In this document: piece after piece, positions 57,745 to 64,000 of the stretch
How positions within the stretch are numbered: the stretch's first letter is position 1
Layout of the letters: every line of letters starts with the position of its first letter
DNA from: Adiantum capillus-veneris
Lineage: Eukaryota > Streptophyta > Polypodiopsida > Polypodiales > Pteridaceae
Direction: 5' to 3'
Length of the DNA: 64,000 nt
NCBI GenBank assembly: GCA_014529385.2
Contig: CM043970.1
Location: forward strand, 60,375,023 to 60,439,022
Position numbers and translations under genes: made by a program
The notes under the pieces: model-generated
What the model was told of the DNA's origin: nothing
The model's database searches: none
What the model saw: the letters and a program-made list of their open reading frames with translations, nothing else

Positions 57745-58828
57745 GCTGACATATAAATGTAAACTGCCAGATCAACAAATCCACTTGTTGATTTTGAGGT
57801 CAAAATTAATTCAAAGCAACAAACTACACAAGCAATGCTCTATCGATCAATATAGTGATCAAAATTTATCCACATTATCAATTAGTCTTGCGCTACATTA
57901 TCAATTAGCAATAAACAACGATAGTCTTATCATTCTTCAATAAAATCATTTGAATCAAATTATATTTTGATGCGCTAAATAACTTCATCACTTCAAACAA
58001 AAGATTTCAGTTTCCTTGCACTATATCCATTTATCTAAAGTGCAAGCTTTTGTCTTTCATACATTACAATAATCGATAATCTTAATCACTTATTTAAAAC
58101 AATACAAACAAAACTCATCATGACATTGCACTATATAGATTTATCTAAAGTGCAAGCTTACGGCTTTCACACATTACGATTATCAATAATATTGATCAAA
58201 TCTTGCAATCGATTCTCATTGGAACATGAGGATTAATTGTTGCAAACCTTGACGATTGTCATATCTATATGAAGTGTGAACATGAAGTTCTCACACTCCA
58301 TGGTAGATCTTTGAAAACTTATCTATCTACAGTTGTTACACGTGTAGTTAACGATCACACAATATGATAGACGTGGCAATTCAAATAAAGATAATGTCAT
58401 ATCAATGTATTTGGACATGAGATTCCTAACTTTTGACTCTAGTGAGAGCATAGTGTGATGTCTCTAACACGACAAAAAAAATTTCTATCTATGTTCACTT
58501 TCAGGTGAGAAATGCACATTAAACTCGAACCTACCTAAATAAAACTGACCTCTATTATATTATATTTTTCAGACTAATAACCTCATGTGAGAGTACACTC
58601 TGCAAACAATGATAATCTCTAAATTATATCACTAATTCACTTTCACATGTCAGTAAACTGAGCACGTAGCAAGTGACTCCTAAAAAATAAACACCTTGTA
58701 TGAGTGAGAGTTTGAGCTCTACACAACATACAAGCTTACATAATTTGATCTTAAAAAAAAGAATCAATCAGATTTTAAAAGAACATTAAATTGATTTTAA
58801 TAAAATTATTTTAAAACTATTTTAAATT
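57745..58828. other. AT-rich flank with a 110-bp tandem hairpin repeat
   Basis: No gene. Two copies of a unit containing TTGCACTATAT, then ATTTATCTAAAGTGCAAGC, start near 58016 and 58126. In the first copy CTTGCACT and AGTGCAAG can pair as an 8-bp stem; the second copy keeps 7 bp. This might be hAT flank or a separate small repeat. Confidence 0.5.
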
Positions 58829-59033
58829 TCAAGAATTTTTTAATCATAAAAAAGTTCATTTTTTTAGTCTACTATTGACATGGAATACCTTTTGTTATGA
58901 ATACTAGTCTCAACAAGCCGCGCTGCCGCGCTCTATAAATTTTTGAATCATAAAAGAAAATCATTTTTTTAGTCTACTATTGACATGGAATACCTTTTGT
59001 GATGAATACTAGTCTCAACAAGGCGTGCTGCCT
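58829..59033 (-). mobile_element. two tandem Helitron-like 3' ends
   Basis: Read on the minus strand, GCGCGGCAGCGCGGCTTGTT then GAGACTAG|TATT is a Helitron-type 3' end: a CGCG-GCAG-CGCG stem-loop followed by a CTAG terminus before T (CTAG at 58904-58907). A diverged copy of the same end occurs with CTAG at 59009-59012. The copies are a 105-bp tandem duplication that includes flanking AT-rich DNA. The second has lost the stem (GAGGCAGCACGCC). No 5' end was found. Confidence 0.55.
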
Positions 59034-59161
59034 CGAAGCACTATGTACACATATATACATGAGGCTAGTTAGCAAGCTTTTTGGCATGATCTACTGACTT
59101 TATGCTCATCCAAAAAAAATGCATGACATAGCTTGCCAATTACCCCCTCTAGCTTGCTTAA

Positions 59162-60337
59162 TCATTCATGACAAGAAGAGGTTTCTAGGGTGAAGAACTG
59201 TTGTAGCTCATTCCCAGAAACCTCATTCACATTTTCACGTGTCTTTACACTATCTTCCTCCATTGATAGCATCTCATATGTCACAATTGTCATCAAACGT
59301 GCTAGATATTTCTTCAGTCTATATCCATTAACACGGTTTTTATGTGGTGCACCACCCAAATCTTCCAACTGATATGTGCCATTATCAAACTTGTTTAGAA
59401 CAATAAAAGGACCTTCCCACTTGATTTGAAAATTTTTCTGGAAATTATTGTCCAGCTTACTATTGTATCGCAACACAAGATCACCCTTTTCAATTCCCTT
59501 GTCCTTCACCCATTCATTAGATTTTATTTGAGCTTTCTTTGACACTTCTTCATAGTAGCTCAAAGTTAAAACTCTGTCCAATTGCAAACATTGTTAATCC
59601 AACAACCTTTGTTGCCAAGTATCTTTGTGGTCTTCATCTCCCAATGACAAAAATTTAAGTGCAAGAATCTCCACTTCAATTGGCAATAATGCTTCCTTGC
59701 CATAGACCAAGTGGTAAGGAGAAAACCCTGTGCTCATTTTGATAGGAGTTATATAGGCCCATAATGCACAAGGTAGCTTTGAATCCCAAGTTTTCCCATG
59801 TGTCTAGGTCATCTTTGTCAAGATTTTCACCAACTCTCCATTGAGCCTTTCATTGAGACCATTACATTGTGGATAATAAGGAGAACTGTATCGGTGTTGT
59901 ATGTTGAGCTTTTTGCATAAGAAATCAAACAGCTCTCCTCGAAATCTGGGTCCTCTATCAAAAAGTAGTTCTAGTTGCACACCAAATTTGCAACATATAC
60001 AAACTTTCCCATTTCCCATTTGCTCATATACAAACTTTCCCATTTCCTTACTAGTAATCTGTTTGACAGCTTTGGCTTCTGCCCAACATGACAAATAATC
60101 CACTGCTCTCAAAATGTAAGCATTTCTTTTGCTAGTCATGGGCAAGGGTCTAATAGCATGAAGACCCCATTTTTCTAACACATCAAAAACTAGAATTGTC
60201 TTTTGTAGTTCAGGCTTCAAAATTATCTTTTCCATTTTCTGACAAGATAAACACGACTTGCACCAATGGTTAACATCTCGCTGGATACTTGGCCATACAT
60301 AGCCTTCTTGCAGAATCTTATGTAATGTAATCTCCAC
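59162..60337 (-). pseudogene. gypsy integrase
   Basis: One reading frame with two stops (TAG at about 59804 and TAA near 59590). Domains: the end of the HHCC zinc finger (LHKILQEGYVWPSIQRDV, CKSCLSC), the catalytic core, and the C-terminal domain (FQIKWEGPFIVLNKFDNGTY). Of the DDE triad, the first Asp is doubtful: the usual WGIDFIGPLP reads WGLHAIRPLP. The second is present in LFDRGPRFRG and the Glu in GLNERLNG. GFSPYHLVYGKEALLP closes the core. The enzyme would insert cDNA into the genome. This copy is inactive from the stops and the lost Asp. No chromodomain is seen at the C-terminus. Confidence 0.88.
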
Positions 60338-60576
60338 AAGACCTCATGATTTTATTCCAAAATCTTGTAGATTTCCTCTTTCCAGGGCACACGACGCTAT
60401 ACTAAATCACTTCCTTTCAAGTGAAGCACATCATCAAGCATTTTGTATTTTCTAGCTTTCCTTATAAAAGCATACTTTTTGGAGGATGGTAGATCTTTAC
60501 ATAAAACACCTGTCAGAAAAAAAATCCACCTCCTTTGATAACATTTTTCTTCCATGATATAAAGGGGCATTTTCCT

Positions 60577-61335
60577 TCAGCACAAACAAACAAGTGATAA
60601 TTTCTTGGACAGTATCATGAGCTTCTTCATTTTGAGACCTTTCAACATGCTGCAAACTCCATGCTTCAAATGTTTTAACAATTTCACCTTGAAGCATAAA
60701 TGTTCTAGTTTAGGATTCTTATTCTGCCATACTCTCAATACTTGCTTCACGGCCAACAAGGCATCTCCTTTGATTTGTAGGCGTCTAATTCCCAACTGTA
60801 AATAGATTTGCAAGCCACCTTCAAGAGCCATGTACTCTACTTCATTGTTACTTTTTGTATCAAGTTTCAGTCCTTGTTTCCTTACAAGTTTTCCTTGTGC
60901 ATCATAGATGAGAATTCCTCCAGAAGCAGCATCATGACTTATTTGATAAGAGCCATCAAAACATAATAGTGAAGCATTGGATATGACAAGAGTTTCAACC
61001 TTCTTCCTTTGCACCACCTCTTCCTTAACCGAAACAAGAGTCTCTTTATAAGTGAGTAAATCTACCAGGATAGCCCGATTACTTTCTTCCACTAAGAAAG
61101 TGAAATGAAACTCTTGAAGTTCAATAACCCGATTTATCACTATCTTTGACATATTTGAGTTATTAAACAGCTGAGGAAGCAGTGAATAACTAGGGAGAAA
61201 AGTGAACGACTTTTGCAACAAGTAATGTCTGAATAGTTTGCAAGCATAAACCGTATTGGTCATTACCAATTCAATTTTTGAGTAATCTCTTTCATGAGGA
61301 GTCTTCACTCTGCTAGCATAATGAACAGGCTTCAT
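60577..61335 (-). pseudogene. gypsy RNase H tail and second (plant-type) RNase H
   Basis: The start, VHYASRVKTPHERDYSKIE, is the end of the standard gypsy RNase H. From about residue 120 a second RNase H begins: LLCFDGSYQ, ASGGILIYD, SNNEVEYMAL and IKGDALLAV, the Asp-Glu-Asp pattern of the archaeal/plant-type domain. Dual RNase H is characteristic of Tat-type plant gypsy elements. The frame is lost near 60580 before the integrase. Confidence 0.82.
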
Positions 61336-61778
61336 ATAGTGAGATTCCTTCCCCTTTGCAACAAAAAAGCCCCAATGGCATCATCTCCCACTGATGGGTT
61401 AACATAAAACTCATTTTCCCAATCAAGAGCTTGCATGATGGGTAGCGTACTCAAAACTTCTTTGACTCTGTCAAAAAAATCTTCACAATCATGTGTCGAC
61501 TCCAATGGATCATTCTTAACCGCTTGCTGTAATGGATACAATAACTGTGACGCCAAAGGTATGAACCAAGATAGATGTTTAACCTTTTGCATGAAAGTGG
61601 CCAGCTGACTTGTATCCTTAGGAGATGACAACAATAAAAAAGCTTCCACTTTATCTGGATTTGCCTCAATCCTATTTTTTGAAATTACATGTCCAAGGAG
61701 CTTCATTCTTGGCTGTGATAAATGACATTTCTTAGGGTTCAATTGACCCCCCGATTCATCATACCTTGCAAAAGTCAT
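61332..61778 (-). pseudogene. gypsy RT thumb and start of RNase H
   Basis: Contains GGQLNPKKCHLSQPRMKLLG then HVISKNRIEANPDKVEA, the conserved stretch after the RT catalytic centre. KHLSWFIPLASQLLYPL and VNPSVGDDAIGAFLLQ follow, the latter being the start of RNase H. It is out of frame with both neighbours. Confidence 0.85.
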
Positions 61779-61779
61779 T

Positions 61780-62541
61780 TCAAGCTTTTGAACATGCCTC
61801 TTTCCTCAAACTGTATACACAAAAACCATCTATGAACCCTTTGACAAACTTCCCAAGGAATGGGGTAAGGACCCAGTCCACTTTTCTTTCAAAAGCTCTA
61901 GGTCCATTTGTCAACCCAAAAGGAAGGTAGCAAAAGCAAAAACAACCCCATGGAGTGATAAAAGTAGTCTTTTTTTTTGTCTTCAAGAGCAAGGATAAGC
62001 TGAAAATTTCCTGAATAACCACATTGTATCTTTCAAAGCCATCCACTGCATCTAAAAGTTGATCAATGAAAGATAAGGGATAAGGATCTTTCTTGGTCAC
62101 TGCATTTAATGGCTTATAATCAACGCAAACTCTCCAACACCCATCTTTTTTTGGAGTGACAACTATAGGGATCACCCATTCAGCATTATCAACTGGCTCA
62201 ATGAACCCTGCATCCAGAAGTTTATCCACTTCTTTCTTTAAAGCATTCATTTGCTCCTTACCCATCCTTCTTAATTTTTGTCTTATTGGCTTTGCCCCTT
62301 CGACTAGTTCAATCTTCACAACATCTCCAACAAAATCCCTTATTTCCTGATATGAAGTGATTAAAAGATTTGGAAACCTATCCAACATTGTTAAGCACTC
62401 CCTTCTTTCTCCTTGTGTCAAATTAGTACTTAGCATATTTTGAATCAGCCCCTTCTTCACTGACAATTCTTGTTTAGGCTGCATCAACTCTTCAAGTTGT
62501 TCTAAACGGCTTGAAGAATTTATGTCCCCTGACATTTGCAA
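61780..62541 (-). pseudogene. gypsy reverse transcriptase palm, active site lost
   Basis: The usual entry EIRDFVGDVVKIELVEGAKP is followed by RRMGKEQMNALKKEVDKLLD, IVVTPKKDGCWRVCVDYKPL and the DPYPL segment. Motif A, normally with Asp in an FSGYNQI-like context, reads GFERYNVVIQE. Motif B is YLPFGLTNGPRAFER. Motif C, normally YIDD, reads FIDG (codons near 61825-61836), so a metal-binding Asp is lost. Length and order are otherwise normal. A frameshift at 61780 separates it from the thumb. Confidence 0.87.
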
Positions 62542-62542
62542 T

Positions 62543-63120
62543 ACTTAACCAATTTCTCTCTTCTCCTCATCCAGCAGTAAGAATGACACTTCACCCTCAT
62601 CACTCGAACTAGAAGTACCACCACTTTTTGAATCTTTAGAAATGTCTTTACTTTGGTAACTTCGGATTCATCATTTTCACTCGCATCTTCTAGTGCCAAA
62701 GGTTGCTTGACAGTCATATCAAACACCCTCTTTTCACCCTTCTTGCCATACACACAAATTGTGCCTTTCCCCAACCTTGCACATCATTGATAGCTCTCAA
62801 CCAAGGCCATCCCAAAATGAGAGGAAAAGCTCCTAGGATAGTTGGCATAACATGAAAGTTTACTATAACCTTCACGTTAAAGACTTCAACTTCCAAATTC
62901 TTAATCAGCCCCAAACACTTCACTTTGGCATGGTTTTCTAGTCGAATCCTAAACCCAGAGCTTCCATACGTAATGAGACCGAGTCCCTCAACATATGACT
63001 GTGTGATCACACAAAGTTGAGCACCTCCATCAATGTAGGCCTCTCCCATGCCCACACCTTTGTTCCAAGTGTTCACAAGAGAACAAATTTTGGGTAACTC
63101 TCCCATAGCCAACACTTGGA
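62543..63120 (-). pseudogene. gypsy protease region, downstream copy
   Basis: GELPKICSLVNTWNKGVGMGE precedes AYIDGGAQLCVIT, the aspartic-protease active-site loop (DGGA where many families have DSGA). FPLILGWPWLRAINDVQ follows, a strand conserved in plant gypsy proteases. The frame changes near 62720 into an acidic linker (LEDASENDESEVTKV). It would cut the gag-pol precursor. Confidence 0.78.
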
Positions 63121-63884
63121 CTTATCCATGCTTTGGCTCTTTTTTTGGATTCACTAATGACTTCCACTACCTCTTAAGTTTGGGCACCATATTCATCAAC
63201 TATCCAAAAGTACAATCTACTTTTCTCCCAATCAGGTCTTCTTTTAAACTATAAGTTGTTTGGCCTTCTCACAAAGGTAGATCTGCTACTTCAAACCGTC
63301 TACAAAGTCTCCTCTTCCTCTTAGCTTTGCCTCTTCACCCTCTTTCTCTTTCCCTTTCTTCTGAACTGAGACCCATAGCACGTTAAAGACTTCAACTTCC
63401 AAATTCTTAATCAGCCCCAAACACTTCACTTTGGTATGGTTTTCTAGTCAAATCCTAAACCCAGAGCTTCTGCATGTAATGAGACCCAGTCTCTCGACCC
63501 ATGACTGTGTGATCACACAAAGTTGAGCACCTCCATCAATATAGGCCTCTCCCATGCCCACACCTTTGTTCGAAGCGTTCACCAGAGGACAAATTTTGGG
63601 TAACTCTCCCATAGCCAACACTCGGACTTGTCCATGCTTTGGCTCTTTTTTTGGATTCACTAATGAATTCCACTACCGCTTAAGTTTGGGCACCATATTC
63701 ATCAACTATCCAAGAGTACAATCTACTTTTCTCCCAATCAGGTTTTTCTTCAAACTGTACGTTGTTTGGCCTTCTCCCAAAGGTAGATCTGCTTCTTCAA
63801 ACCGTCTACAAAGTCTTCTCTTCCTCTTAGCTTTGCATCTTCACCCTCTTTCTCTTTCCCTTTCTTTTGAACTGAGACCCGTAG
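62873..63884. repeat. 506-bp tandem duplication inside the gypsy element
   Basis: Copy 1 is 62873-63378 and copy 2 is 63379-63884, head to tail. Both begin CACGTTAAAGACTTCAACTT and end GAACTGAGACCC-TAG. They differ by about twenty-five single-base changes by eye (for example GTTCCAAGTGTT/GTTCGAAGCGTT) and almost no indels. The duplication repeats the protease active-site region. Confidence 0.93.
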
Positions 63885-64000
63885 CAGCATATCCATCCCT
63901 TTCTCTTTTGCCTACGGGCATCATATCTGCTTCTTTCTTTTCAATCCGCACAATACCCACATGACCACTAGAGGTTGAGGCCTGATTTTTCTGTTCCGTA
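63448..64000 (-). pseudogene. gypsy protease region, upstream duplicate copy, to window edge
   Basis: The second copy carries the same GELPKICPLVNASNKGVG then AYIDGGAQLCVIT and ends at a stop after GFRI (63448). Upstream of it, through stops, is KSRLYSWIVDEYGAQ, part of the gag/protease linker. The sequence is cut by the window edge at 64000, so gag is not visible. Confidence 0.75.

Larger units (their letters stand above)
59139..64000 (-). mobile_element. Ty3/gypsy retrotransposon, decayed, runs off the right edge
   Basis: Minus strand, order protease, reverse transcriptase, RNase H, second RNase H, integrase. This is gypsy order, with the extra RNase H typical of the plant Tat-type lineage. 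A purine tract AGAGGGGGTA (59141-59150) followed by TTGGCAAGC marks the probable start of the 3' LTR, which I cannot trace to its end. Gag and the 5' LTR lie beyond the window. Frameshifts and stops break every domain, and a 506-bp tandem duplication sits in the gag/protease part. Confidence 0.9.

Noticed and set aside
55640-57760. Intact domesticated hAT gene
   Set aside because: At least three frameshifts and several stops across the BED, DUF659 and dimerisation regions argue for a pseudogene.

Overview
The window reads as intergenic nuclear DNA from a land plant, and I see no intact host gene in it. It is AT-rich and crowded with long (GA)n/(TC)n and (GT)n microsatellites. It is filled with remnants of plant transposable elements: a LINE, Ty1/copia and Ty3/gypsy LTR retrotransposons, a hAT transposase, Helitron termini and a MITE. 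The gypsy element carries a second, plant-type RNase H. The decayed pentatricopeptide-repeat (PPR) fragments, with phrases like SPDAITYACILKA, suggest a seed-free plant such as a fern. That lineage guess is an inference from protein style only.

Layout, left to right. 0-3 kb: a dispersed AT-rich repeat with a PPR-like remnant. 3.1-6.6 kb: a minus-strand LINE with endonuclease, reverse transcriptase and terminal zinc-finger region, broken by a frameshift. 6.9-7.35 kb: Helitron-type ends. 7354-12530: a nearly complete minus-strand copia element with 227-bp LTRs differing at one base and a perfect 5-bp target duplication (AAAAG), but a broken gag-pol. 12.9-14.8 kb: a tandem triplication of a ~510-bp unit, then long microsatellites. 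14.8-16.1 kb: a GC-richer minisatellite. 16127-16754: a short non-autonomous Helitron. 16.75-20.03 kb: a 3.3-kb structure with long inverted arms around a diverged tandem duplication.

22.5-25.1 kb holds unrecognised open frames, one with a zinc-knuckle-like motif, and an internal 235-bp tandem duplication. 27.4-29.6 kb holds a decayed, apparently intron-containing gene of a family I do not recognise; this is the best candidate here for something undescribed. 30.0-31.3 kb is a gag-like remnant. 34.4-35.0 and 39.06-39.9 kb are two copies of one repeat, the second split by a 254-bp MITE with a 3-bp target duplication. 37.2-38.4 kb is a PPR pseudogene. 41.1-43.4 kb is the 5' part of a gypsy-like element (LTR end, initiator-Met primer-binding site, gag).

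49304-50650 is a 1.35-kb internally deleted copia with both LTRs, primer-binding site, a perfect GCTCT duplication, and only the tail of RNase H. 54.5-55.4 kb holds unrecognised coding remnants. 55.65-57.75 kb is a broken minus-strand hAT transposase. 58.8-59.0 kb has two tandem Helitron-like 3' ends on the minus strand. From 59.1 kb to the right edge lies a decayed gypsy element whose gag/protease region contains a 506-bp tandem duplication.

Nothing here looks like an operon or working pathway. The story is nested transposition: copia inside a duplicated Helitron-like repeat, a Helitron against an inverted-repeat arm, and a MITE inside an older repeat.
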